Shown here piece after piece: positions 47,361 to 58,847 of a DNA stretch of 64,000 nucleotides (position 1 is its first letter; the number at the start of each line of letters is the position of its first letter). The notes beneath the pieces were generated by a model. It worked only from the letters and a program-made list of their open reading frames with translations. It was not told the DNA's origin and searched no databases. A program made the translations under genes and the position numbers. The DNA lies in NCBI GenBank assembly GCA_002633005.1, contig NMRA01000001.1:3548229-3612228 (forward strand). Reading direction: 5' to 3'. The stretch is from Phoronis australis. Taxonomy: Eukaryota > Phoronida > Phoronidae.

Positions 47361-48927
47361 TAACACTGACTGAAACTCTCTCGGTATTTGTGCAGTAGGA
47401 TAACATTTTGCATTTTATTTCACTGTGCTGGGACAACTCGCGACTGGTTGGAGACAAAATTGCGTGAAAACAAGCGAGTAGCGAAACGTTTCCTACAAAT
47501 CACTCTGCATTGGTGCTTCAGCCTTTATTTCACTGGGCCGCAATTGTAAGTTTGCGACAAACTGTCAATTCTATTGCCGAGGAAAACTCCAACAACTAAC
47601 TTTCTCTGGAGGACGCAATTTTCTTGTGTAGTCGCAAGGCCTCGCACTTCTGTCGCAGACCTGCGCTTTTGGGACATTTAAAAAGATCGCTGGAATTTTT
47701 TTTTTCTCGGAATACTTTCGCGATCCTACAGTAGGTGTCTCAAACCCGATTCCAAAATTGAAAACAATCATTATAAATTTGTGGGGGTATTGACAACCTT
47801 GCCAATTCCTGTATTGTCTCCCGGCAGCTTTTCTGCGAAGTTTGGATCACACTATGTTTCAAATGATGTCCGATAATCGGGTCACTTTTAATTTGTCTGG
47901 CGTATTGTGATTTTTTTCACATAAGGTTTAGAGATTTATGTGACTATAGTCATTATCATGGTTGAATGTCATGGTCATGAAACGTTTGAAGTCACGTAGT
48001 TCAAACGTTAGTTGTGTTAACTTTAATCGTGTACATTAATTTACTGATGAAAGTACCAACAACCACATGAGACTTTACATTCATTTACATGTTCATTTCA
48101 TTTCTACGTACATTTCTGTTGACTGGAGGGCCTAGTGAATTGCTTTGCCCGTGGGCACTGCGTCTATCATTTCATAACGCAGCAGTCAAGTTTTACTCAT
48201 GCAATACTTTTAAAATCTTCTCTTTGGCTTCACACGACACGCACAGTTTCACACACAGGCGCGTGGATCAAGTATGCGCTTACAGTGCTCCAGTCTGGTT
48301 CAATTCACTAATGCAACTATTCGAAATGTGTTGCGGACCCGCTCTTCATGCGCTTTGTTACTAACCTTTCCTCCCATTCCGGTATGATCGCCAACCTCAT
48401 ATGAGAACTAAATGAGCAAATTCGTGCGTGGTGCTGTTCGGAAATAGTGGCGTCATTCGGGTATAGTTTCAACTGAAGTTGTGTCGCATTAAGTACACAC
48501 GTAATTAACTGTTGTACAGAAAATTGTCTAAAAGTTGACATTTTTGGCCTTGGTTCAAGAAAGCGTTCAAGGACATCACGAGTGGGGGCAACGACCAAAG
48601 ACGGTCCCAATCGTCCTAAAATTGTTAGTGGCTGCATATTTTGTTGTGGAGGGGAGGGTCACAGCCGGAGGGAAGCGGAGCACCCTAAATCCCCTTTATG
48701 ACTCAACAGTTGTGTTGAAGTGAGGGAAACCCGGCGTATTCCATTTTGCACGGGGTTGTACAGCTAACTGATCAACCAATGATCACTGTGCGTAAGACTT
48801 GTCTACACAAGGCATTTTAGAACGAACTATTGTTTGTGAAAGTGTTCACGTGTTGCACCAATCATGACTCGCTCATTATAGTGGCCAGTTCAAATGCCTA
48901 TAAATATATAGCAGTGTACAGGCGTGC
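47361..48927. other. No gene seen
   Basis: No supported gene. Confidence 0.45.
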
Positions 48928-49055
48928 GTTCAGTAGACACTAGGACCTACGCTAGGACCTAGTCAAAGTCACGTGTTCTCATTCAAAATAAACGGCAATA
49001 TCTCACGTAATCTCGCGAAGTCTTGCTTTTTAGCGAGGTCCTAGCGTTACTGAAC
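48928..49055. repeat. Palindromic MITE, copy 4
   Basis: Left end GTTCAGTAGACACTAGGACCT, right end AGGTCCTAGCGTTACTGAAC (49036-49055). CACGTG at 48970-48975, TCTCGCGAAG in the core. Same orientation as copies 1 and 2. Confidence 0.85.
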
Positions 49056-51891
49056 GGGAGGCTATTCTGTTCCTTCAATAAAACAAAACGAGCCTCAGAA
49101 CTTCACCATGCGTATGTTTTCTGATTAATTACCTTGTACGACAAAACAATGTTTCACAGCAACACATAATAGTAATAATATTTTAAATGCGAAACAATAT
49201 AAACCACAAAACGTCGGGAAAATAATTCAGTACGATTCCAGAAGTTATGTGGTTAATAATTTTCACATTTAGTAATTCACGTGGATGAATGATAATGTCC
49301 ATCCTCTAGTATATTTTGGTTATGAAATTGGTGGTACACTATCGCTGTACGAACTTCCTTTTACCAAATTGCCTCTCCGGCGCTTCAAAAGTTTCGCCAG
49401 ATCTCACCTGTTTTTTACGGTTTTTTTTTGGTAATTGGGATACGTCTTACCGAATTTGCGAGTATTTAGGCCCACGTGCCCGTATCTTAAGTCGCAGCTA
49501 CATCCGAACTTCGGCACATGCGCCTGTATGTGAAAGCTTGAGTAAAATCAAGGAGTAAATTCTTGAAATATTATGGTAGGGTGATAGAAAATAATGTCTG
49601 CCGTGTATTCGATTAAACTGAAAACCATCTTTAAAACTGAGAAAGGACGACAACAAGAAAACATCCAACACCTCGTGTGCACGCATTAGGGAATGTTGCC
49701 AACACGAGAAGCTCAGGTGCATACACGTACAGGCGGAAACACTTGAGCAAGTAGTTTTCTTTGAAAAACGTATTATTTCAGAGGTTCATGGGCCAAAGTA
49801 TGGAATGCAAATAAATATAGGAGAAGTATCATCTAAGGGACGCCGTGTTATTTTATGGACGTAAATGACATGAGAAGTTTGATCAAACCAAAACACAACA
49901 CACATAAATAACAAGATCAAAGTACAGCTGCACTCGAAGGTTTCGCTAATTAAAATTCCTCAACTATTTCGTGTGTTTATACCATGATGTTTTGTGCAAA
50001 AGGGATACGACTTTTTGGGAAGTTGGGTTATTTTTTTCTATACGTGAGCTCGTGACCCAACATAGCAACCGCAGTTCCAGTTTAGCACAAGTCAATGAAC
50101 AGGTGAATCAGAAAGCCGATATAATTATCACCATGGTGACACTATTTCATCTGCACCTTTCCTCGTGACAAGCTGCGATGCACTACCCACATCTCAATTT
50201 CAAATTCCCTTGTTTAAATCGATAACTACGCTAGCTGCAAAGGTTAATTTCTTACATATAATCAATCTTCTATACTGGTTGGCCACACAGTGACCTTCAG
50301 CGTTGACTCGATACGTTTCTAGCAAATATAGTAGCTAAAACCACACACCAAAACTTAGTCAACCACACATTAACGACTTTAAGTAAGGTGCTGCGAATAA
50401 AAAGCACACTAAGTGTTCCCTGGTGGCAGTTTTCTCTGGTCCCACAACACGACACCTGCCACGAGCGTGTAACAAATGAACGATTCTTTTGCGTCTTGTT
50501 TCGCTACAACAGGCGGCTGTTACACTTCTTTGCCAGCCTGAACACAGATGCCATTTTGGACAATAATTTTCCTTCCAGAAATCATGAACGAAACGTTGCG
50601 TCCAGTTCGAGTCAGGTTGAAGTCTTGGCAAGAAATAAAGCATATGTCTTGATTATTGGATACGCTTTTCTCGCCAAAGTATTCTGTTTCTCAATTCATA
50701 AAAAATCGATTTACTCCTAAGTTTCAGCCATCGACGAAAATCATAGGTTCAAATAAATGTCAACACCCATTCCAACACGAACGAAAGGCACGTGAATGTA
50801 TGCACGTATGGATCACATGTTAATTCTTTTGATCCTTTTTGTTACAGGACCGAGAGATCCCGGAGAAGGGTATGAACAGTAACGTGTTTCACAACGATGT
50901 AAGGTACTGTTGCTAACGGAATAAATCTTGGTTAATTTGAACTTCCCCGCTCTTCACAGCACATTCCAGTTGTATGGCGTGAAGTGGTTTGCCCCACATC
51001 ACGTGGTCGTTGGATGGTTTGTAAACTTTACACTGTATATCATAACTCACTGTTCCACAGTTTTCAATCTGAAAAGAAAAATTTGTTCATCAATAAAACA
51101 ACTAAAAATAAAGCAGTGACTGGCATTGCGGCATCAAATCATGTGGAGTTTCGGAGTAAGTGCCTGACGGAAATGCAGCATTTAGGGAAAATACCGGAAA
51201 ATTCAAGTGGCGCTGGAGTATTTCTGAAGGAGTGGTTGTCTTTACTGTTTCCCGGTCTCCACTCTCCTGTTGCATTTATACACACACGCGTCTCCAGATA
51301 ACCATAGATAGTTGTTTTTGTTGTAGGTATAATTATTATTATTTGTAAGCTACTATAATAATGTATTATTATCATTATCATTACCATTACCATTACCATT
51401 ACCATTGCCATTATCATTATCATTATTGTTATTATCAGTGTTAAGTTCTTCGTATCGTAATGTGTTAAACTCCTAAGCAATGTTAACGCGTAGTCTAGAA
51501 TTTAAAGAATAAAATAGTTCCTATACAGCCATATCGACAAGCAAAGGGCAACTTTCTAAGGCTACATCTACATGCCAAGCGCAAAAATGCAGACATTGCC
51601 GCTTTGCAAATACAACTGCGAAGTTACATCATACTACTGCCTCTGGTGTTGAGCAAAGTTGAAACAATTAATACACGCATTTCTATTCGAGGCCTCACTT
51701 TCAATCACAGCTTTTATTGCAGTGGTAACCAAATTTGGCAGAAAACGCATTCGTGGTCTGACTTTCCCACAGGCTTCGTCGTAGTAGGAGCTGAATGTTC
51801 GTGAGCATAGATGAAAAATGCAGTGATTTGGGTTGCCACACTTCTTTCTTGGAAAGCAGACACCGTCACGCGAATCACCTGCTAATACATA
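49056..51891. other. No gene seen; one microsatellite
   Basis: Short frames only. 51365-51437 is an ATTATC/ATTACC hexanucleotide repeat. Confidence 0.45.
51365..51437. repeat. ATTAYC hexanucleotide microsatellite
   Basis: Runs of ATTATC then ATTACC (about five) then ATTATC again. Confidence 0.9.
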
Positions 51892-52066
51892 GGCGGATTT
51901 AGGGGGGGCCCGGGCCCCCCCCCCTTGGCTGCCGCAAAAAAATAAAACAGTAAGAGCGTACGGAAATGGTGAATTTATTAATTAAAATTATACGGATGAA
52001 AAAAGATTTAAATGTGTGCAGTTTTAGTGTTTGGGGGGGGGGGCTCAAACCCAATTTCAAGNGAGC
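51892..52066 (+). repeat. Dispersed G/C-run repeat R4, copy 2
   Basis: GGCGGATTTAGGGGGG, C-run, TTGGCTGCCG, ATTTATTAATTA, GATTTAAATGTGTGCAG, then a second G-run and an N at 52062. Parallel in order to 28983-29175. Confidence 0.8.
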
Positions 52067-52133
52067 GTTGAAATGCGCCCACGAATGCATTGCAAATGGT
52101 GTGCTTTTAGAGATATTTATTTGTATCATAAAA

Positions 52134-53220
52134 ATGGCCACTAGATGGCGCAAAAACATACAATCCATCCAAAAACAGGAACATGCCATATTTCATAAAT
52201 ATCTGTCAAGGAACTTCAGAGAAACAAAGGAAAACAGAATAAAATGAAATTGCCACTAGTGGGCACAGTGTCCGCTGGATCCGCCTGAAAGTCGTCGTCG
52301 TCTGTTGTTATTTTCATATAAATACACTTACTAAATTTAGTAAAGATCCTGCAATGGGTTTAGGAGATACAACTATGGGCGCAAAACAAAACTACCACTA
52401 GGAGGCGCTACAATAGTCAGTCACCATCATCAAAGGTCTTCTTCACACTGAGAACATATATGCCAAGTTTCAAATGATTTGGTTGATACAGGGGTGGACG
52501 CCAAAAACAAGATTTGAAAACAGCAAAAATGGCCACTAGGTGGTTCAAAATACCTCGATTCCATCGAAAAACAGGAAGATAGCATCATCCACCAACAGAT
52601 GCCTATATTTAAAAATTTATGAAAGTCTGTTGAGGAACTTTGAAGATACTGAGTTAAACGTAAAAATCTAAAATTGCCACTAGGGGGCACAGCAGCAGTC
52701 AGATCTGTCCGAAAGTCGTCGTCATCCGTAGTCAACATCAAAAAATACAGTTGCTAAATTAAATAAAGATCCTGCGAACGGTTTATTAGATACAGCCATA
52801 GGCGCAACAAAAACAAAACTGCCACCAGGAGGCGCCGCAGTAGTCGAAATCGTCGGAAATCATTGTCAACCGTCCTCTTCATAGTAAGCACATACATGCC
52901 AATTCTCACAATCATTCTTTGAGCGGTTTGGTTGATAGAGGGGTGGACGCAAAAAGACTCGAAAACAGTAAAAATAGCCACTAGGTGGCGCAAACTACGT
53001 CGAATCCATCCGAAAACGGGAGGATAGCGTCACCTCACTAATAGGTGCCTCCATAATAAATTTCATGAAAATCTGTTAAGGACTTTTGAAGATACAAAGG
53101 TAAGCGTAAAAAAATAAAATTTCCAGCGGACGCCGGACGGACGCCGCCCGGACGGACGGACGGACGGACCGACAGACGGACGGACGGACGGAGTCACTCC
53201 ACCAGCCCTGTCTGAGAGGC
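52134..53220 (+). repeat. Tandem array with regularly spaced CTCF-like motifs
   Basis: Long units starting ATGGCCACTAGRTGG at about 52135, 52531 and 52974 (periods about 397 and 442 bp) repeat the phrases AATCCATCC.AAAACAGG, AAATCTGT.AAGGA.CTTT.AAGATAC and AAAGTCGTCGTC. Within them a core CCACYAGNDGG occurs seven times, all on the plus strand: 52138, 52253, 52395, 52533, 52677, 52822 and 52978, spaced 115-156 bp. The array ends in a CGGA repeat (53127-53191) and CTGTCTGAGAGGCAGG. No open frame. Probably the 3' or terminal region of a mobile element or a satellite-like array. Confidence 0.8.
53127..53191 (+). repeat. (CGGA)n microsatellite
   Basis: CGGACGGA units with a few substitutions, at the end of the 52.1 kb array. 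Confidence 0.9.
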
Positions 53221-55695
53221 AGGCTTAAACTAAGAAAAGTATGTTACATGTATTTTGAAAAAGCCCCGCAGGATGTGTATCAGGGACCACAAACCCTTAC
53301 ATTTCGAAGTGTACCTTTCAAAACGTGAACCTAATAAACAAAACTGGACCTAAACAAAGTGAATCTTGCAGAACTACTTATTGACCCTAAGAGTGATTTT
53401 GGCATTAAATCTTTTGGCACCCTGATAACGTAAAATTATGACTGTACCCTGGGCTGCACTGAATATGCATAATGATAAATATCTACTCGTAAGTTGTAAA
53501 CTTAACATTTGAAACAGATGTAAATGTACGTGCGCTTATACAATTTTACAATTTCACAATTTCATTTCGTAAGAGCCCCGATTCTAATCAGTGTGTAAGA
53601 TAATGAACATTGAATTAGTAAGCAACTCGTAAGAAATTGGGAAACTGATGAATATTACATAATATAGCAAAAAAATTTTACCACTACCACAACCAGAAAT
53701 ATTGGACTAATTAACTTCGACAAAATACGTGTAATGTCTTTTGTCCTTGTCATCTCTCCTGTCATGAAGAGTTACCAGTTTATAGCACATTACTGCGTTA
53801 ATTCACGGCTATAATTCGTATGATTTCTTTCTAACTAATTATGACGTCAACGGACCTAGACACTCAATGAACGTTTGCTAACTTTTTACGATTGAAAACT
53901 GATGTCACTCAGCATGATTCAGTGCACCAGAGAGAAACCGACCTAATAATACAAAATTACAGGAAAGGTTTAACAGCAATGTTATATTTAGTCGTCAATC
54001 AACCCAGATAATTCGTCGATTACTCAACAATTCTTACTAAATAGCACCTGATTCAAAACTAGGTACAAAATCATTTTCAACATCCAATTATTTCATAATT
54101 CGCTAATAGAATATGGATTCATTTTCACGAATCCATTTCTAACGAATCCAACACCACCATCTCTCTGCGTCCAGTCAGACAAATAATTACGTTCGTCTCT
54201 TGAAATTGGCCAAACTTAGTAAATAAGTGACACAAGTAAGCCACACTCTCATTCACATAAATTTGTCTAAATTAGGAGAAAAATCCATCTTTCGCGTGGC
54301 GCACTTTGGTGAAAATGTGGTGACCATTTCACCACATGTGCGTAGGCCAACAATTCGAGCGCACGTGTTCCGGATGCGGCACCACTCATCTCACAATTTA
54401 ACCTTAGTTATATCATAACTGGTTAGCTACGACAGTTTGAGACAGCGGCTTCTCAATGTTTGAACAAGACGTCCATCATTTAGAGATAAACTGTCATTAA
54501 TTCTTTGTGTTTTACACCTTTTGTAACTGTGCCATTTAAATATTCAAAAACAGATCTGTTTGTTTCCGTTTTTTGCATAAGTAGTAGTTGCAGCTGATTC
54601 GTTTACCAGTGTAGGCTAGTGGCGGGCAACGAAGGCTTGTGAAACAAACGTCAAATGAATTCAATGCATTTCCGAAAAGCAATCAGCTGCTTCCCAATAA
54701 GCCAACACGTTAACCGGTTTGACTTCAAAGAAAGCAATAATAAATACATAAAGAGTAATAGACCTGAAATTTAGATTAGACAACGCTAACCAAAATACCA
54801 TTTTTCGTACTTAGATTATGAAATGAGACTCTTGAGCCGAAAAAAAAATATTTCACAAACATTTCGTAGGAGTACCAGCCAAAGTTATCAAAACTTTGAT
54901 TGAGCATATGAGCGAGGCTTTCATTATGCGTAGGCCATTAAAAATTGTCGTGTTGAATAATAAATGTTTAAAAAGCTATCTATTTTGTTATCTTGTTACA
55001 ATTCATTTACGAGTTTTAAAACTAAACTAAACCGAAAGTAGTCTGTAACAGCGTTTAGATTGCAAACCAAAGCAGTGACTGTGTAACAGCTATCAATTAC
55101 GCCGAATATATTTACTTTCGCATACACCACTTAAATATTTTAGGAAAACAAGGCAGTGAATCGTAAATATTACACTTGAACCAGAGGTCTTGTTATTAGG
55201 ATGGCGTGTATCGGACTGGTCCTTGATTCAAAAGAAGCAGACCGGTATTGGTAACAATCCACGAAATGCCTCTCACGTATGCACAATATGTAAAAAGATC
55301 CCAGGAATGTGGAATAAAAAATAGCACGTATTGTACATCTAGACCAGCTTCGTTCATTGACTTTTGTATTTCCATTAGACGGAAGTGTCTGTGTCCGGCT
55401 GTGTGTGTGTGTGCGTGTATGTGTGTGCCCGCGTATGTGTACGTTTGCTACGCACGAGACAACTTCAACTAATGAAGTTTGCACCTGTTTGGACGGCGTC
55501 CATGACATAATGTTGTGGAACGTTGCGTCAGTCATAACGTCAACTCATCCGGTCAAATCCAGTTCAAGCAGAACCAGGTGTGCGTTTCGTAGACCCCCAG
55601 AAACTCTCAAAAATCAGGATCACGCAAGACCCCTCAAACAGGGAACCCGTGTTTCGTGAGCTCGGAACCTTACTAGAGCAGCCTAGCGGACAATA
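53221..55695. other. No gene seen; GT repeat at 55400-55440
   Basis: AT-rich, no supported gene. 55400-55440 is an imperfect GT/GC microsatellite. 55580-55670 loosely resembles the R3 repeat. Confidence 0.45.
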
Positions 55696-55791
55696 GTCTG
55701 ATATAACGTGCCCGTGTTTTGTGAACCAGTTTGATGCCCGTTATTCAGTGGAAAAAACTGGTTCTCAAAATTCGGACACGTTTTATCAGAC
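55696..55791. repeat. Fold-back element with ~37-bp arms
   Basis: Left arm 55696-55732 (GTCTGATATAACGTG...CCAGTTT) and right arm 55755-55791 (AAACTGG...ACGTTTTATCAGAC) are reverse complements with about seven mismatches; 22-bp loop. Confidence 0.75.
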
Positions 55792-55965
55792 CAGGCAGGT
55801 GCTGTTTATGTTCAATTCGCTGAGATTTCTTTTCGCAAGTGCGCCGAGAGAGCACGGAACGCATCCAAGATAAAGTTAGTGCAAAGATTCTGGTGAACTG
55901 ATTTCACAAGATGCCTATCACGCTGATTCGGTACTAAAACCGCCTGTGTGTGCACTGATCTTTTG

Positions 55966-56694
55966 TAGACTGGGTGCCTTTTTGTTGGGCAGAAGTTACC
56001 TGTAGATGGCAGTTTCGCCAACTTCTAACAACAGCATGTTGGAAAACGTGTGACGTATTCTTTGTACTGACATCTCTAGAATGAGAAGAAAATGATAACG
56101 CACACACGATTTGCTTCCGGTGATTAAAAGGTAACCACGGGCTTGCGGCGTTAAACCAAGTATTTGGATTACCCCCAATACACTGGTTCACCTGTGTTTA
56201 TGTACCTCGCATCAGAAAGCCGTGAATGTAAAACAACTCGTGGGAATTTTTATTTTTAGCAAGAATGCTCATTGACATTTAGACCAATCCCATTCTGTTC
56301 CGAAATGCATTTTATGTATTTTCAGAACAGTCNTAGACTGGGTGCCTTTTTGTTGGGCAGAAGTTAGATGGCAGTTTCGCCAACTTCTAACAACAGCATG
56401 TTGGAAAACGTGTGACGTATTCTTTGTACTGACATCTCTAGAATGAGACGAAAATGATAAAGCACACACGATTTGCTTCCGGTGATTAAAAGGTAACTAC
56501 GGGCTTGCGGCGTTAAACCAAGTATTTGGATTACCCCCAATATACTGGTTCACCTGTGTTTATGTACCTCGCATCAGAAAGCCGTGAATGTAAAACAACT
56601 CGTGGGAATTTTTATTTTTAGCAAGAATGCTCATTGACATTTAGACCAATCCCATTCTGTTCCGAAATGCATTTTATGTATTTTCAGAACAGTC
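55966..56694 (+). repeat. Near-identical tandem duplication joined at a single N
   Basis: Copy 1 is 55966-56332 and copy 2 is 56334-56694. Both start TAGACTGGGTGCC and end TTTTCAGAACAGTC. They differ by a 6-bp indel and about five substitutions, the level expected of alleles. The N at 56333 marks a contig join. Not coding. Confidence 0.85.
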
Positions 56695-57375
56695 ACTTTT
56701 TCAGCCTCGGAAACTGTCAATGAACGGAATTTGATATCTGTGCAGAACTCTTAATTTCAAAGGTCATTAACCTATTATAACAGTCAATAATAAAGATCGA
56801 ATGAACAGTGGTCATTTTGATAAAATGCAAAATGTGTTTGAAAATACATGTACGTTGAGCGCATATGTTTTTATGTTTCTGACTTTTAGACATACAGAAT
56901 TTACGCATTTTTAGCTCAAGTTTGACAAAAATAAACGTTTGCTGACGTGACGTTGTTACGAGCATGCGACACCGATCAGACAGCCCCGCAGTAACACCGG
57001 TCATCTTTGTTGTGTTCGCAAAACCCTGTGGAATTTTAATGTTTGATTCCTCTTAAATTTTCGAAATACAAATATGACGGTAATGTACAGAAAACGTGTT
57101 CGCGAACGATCCTAGTATCGAGACAATTTTCTTGCGTAAGAGCATCCGATGCAGGCGACGATCCGGAGGCGGTTCGACCAGCTGTTTTTGTGTTGCTGCA
57201 ATGAATTCACGGTAAACTGCACCCTACTGCATGTCTTTTGACCCCTTGCGGTCAGGATTATGGGAACATCCTGGATTTGCTCTTGTACAGGTCGTTCTTC
57301 AGGTTTTTCTGGCTAAACGCGATTTTTTGAAATAATGCCCTGAACGCTTATGCTGAAATTCTGTTGCCTGGTTAC
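56695..57375. other. No further exon recognised; intron of CNRIP1 expected
   Basis: On the minus strand this follows the exon 2 donor. I searched it for the expected last exon (F-x2-G...W-x-V-K-F-Y-x-Y...H-C-x-W-G) and did not find it. Confidence 0.5.
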
Positions 57376-57547
57376 CTGTATAGAAATTGGTAAACTCTTT
57401 CGCGTTCCGTCCTTTGTCACTTGAAGATTGGCGTCCCAGTCGCACTTGTAAAACGCTCCGGCGTCAGACGCGTCGTCCTCTTCATCAGGGTTTGGGTTCT
57501 TGGAAAGTCTTGTCAAAACAAGTTTGGAATCTTGTATTGACATTGCC
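57376..57547 (-). CDS. CNRIP1: CNRIP1 (cannabinoid receptor-interacting protein 1) exon 2
   Basis: Acceptor CTTTTTTCAG (AG at 57549-57548) and donor CAG|GTAACC (GT at 57375-57374) bound 172 nt. The first base completes the Gln codon split after exon 1; the exon ends on a full codon. The 57 residues (from AMSIQDSKLVLTRL to KSLPISIQ) align with the middle of vertebrate CNRIP1, where ISIGGVLVPLEL and TKSGERQPIQI occupy the same places; the segment GAFYKCDWDANLQVTKDGTR parallels the Tyr-x-Gly-x-Tyr region. CNRIP1 binds the C-terminal tail of CB1 in vertebrates; in invertebrates its partner is not established. The remaining C-terminal exon, with the WQVKFYNY and HCQWG motifs in vertebrates, was not found, so the gene is incomplete here. 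Confidence 0.9.
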
Positions 57548-58481
57548 CTGAAAAAAGGCTACATATAAATTCCACTTCAGAAGTTCACAGATTACGCAAG
57601 GTCCCAAACGCTTGTAGTGTCAGAATAAACGAGTTTTATTTCCACGTTAAGGAAAGAAAATCAGATACTTTTAGTCATTTATATTAATCGCAATATAACA
57701 CTTCTTTCAGTATTCAAAATACAACACAAATATATACTCAAAATCGGTGATCATACGCCGACGACAATGAATTTTTCTATCACGAATCATATTCATTTAA
57801 TGATCGTTAATATTGAGGATTGCAGCAAGATTTTTAATGCTAACTTTAACTTGATTTGACAAAACAAGGTATTGAAAAAGCCGTAACGGTAAAAATGGGC
57901 TAATCAGGCACATGAAATGAGTTTTCTCCGTTCAGTTGACTTTCAAACTGTCACGTATGACGATCTTAGTTCCTCTTTTTCTTGAATCAGATTAACCTTG
58001 TTTTAGCAAAACTCGGGATGAATGGCAGACATTATCAGGGCCTCGTCTGACACTTAATTCCAAAGCAAAGCCAAATTGGGCAAATTCCCCATCTAAAACG
58101 TCCTTACTACTTGATAGAATAAGTTGTCAAAGCAAAAAATCCCAGACAACTGTCGTCTGACATAATCAAAGTAACGACCCACGCGAGTAGAATACACAGT
58201 TGGCAAAAATGAAGGAGTCCATGTACTCTAAATGTTCTTTGCTGTTGAAGTAAATCCATTTTTGGACCAATCTCAAATTATTGATTTCCAATGAATTCAG
58301 TATAAGTTTCTGGACCACTACTGAAATTGAACGACTTGAGGGCTTTCTGTTTCTAACCTCTATATTGGACTGTAAATTAATTTTAAATCAGCGTACTTAT
58401 AAATGGGGTCTTCAACGGACGGTGTTTGCAGTGCCATCTATCGAGTTACACGAAAACCACCGAGAGTTTTAAATCACTTAC
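57548..58481 (-). other. CNRIP1 intron 1
   Basis: 934-bp GT-AG intron, donor GTAAGT (58481-58476) and acceptor TTTTTTCAG, phase 2. Confidence 0.85.
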
Positions 58482-58840
58482 TGTATATCGAGATCTGGTT
58501 TCGTGTTCACGTCTACTGCATATATCGACTCTGCTTGAAATTTCAATGTTCTTGTCTCAATAAATCGCTCGCCGTCCATTTTATAATACACCTCTTGCAG
58601 AATCCCGTCATCCTTCATTTTTTTGCGAAAATTGATGTTGAGTGTAAACTTTGAGGCTGTCTTTTTTCGTGGACCAAGAAAACTGCCCGTGCGACTTCTT
58701 GGAGCTCCAAGATTGGAAAAACTTGATGTCCTGCTCCTTGTTTGCTGCCCGTCAGGCTCTGAATCAGCCGTACCGTTGGCGACATTTTCCAGCCCCGGGA
58801 TACTCAACAAGTTCTTCTTGATGTCGACTGTTTCAGTCAT
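58482..58840 (-). CDS. CNRIP1: CNRIP1 exon 1 with N-terminal extension
   Basis: From ATG 58840-58838 to the donor (CA|GTAAGT), 119 codons plus two bases. Residues about 65-118 hold the conserved core: FTLNINFRKK, VYYKMDGERF and TRTLKF align with LSIALRIQ, VFYKVDGQRF and NRTIKL of vertebrate CNRIP1; KPDLDIQ aligns with KPSTLQVE. Residues 1-64 are an extension absent from the 164-residue vertebrate protein. It is Ser/Thr/Arg-rich with two matching motifs RSRTSSF (35-41) and RSRTGSF (48-54), each fitting the AGC-kinase consensus R-x-R-x-x-S followed by Phe. A good acceptor (TTCCGTTTTAG, AG 58849-58848) lies 7 bp before the ATG, suggesting a 5' UTR intron. Cytosolic, peripheral membrane adaptor by family. 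Confidence 0.9.
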
Positions 58841-58847
58841 GGTGCAT

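Noticed and set aside
55170-55659. Long overlapping frames through the GT repeat
   Set aside because: Cys/Val-Cys and Thr-His runs arise from the GT microsatellite.
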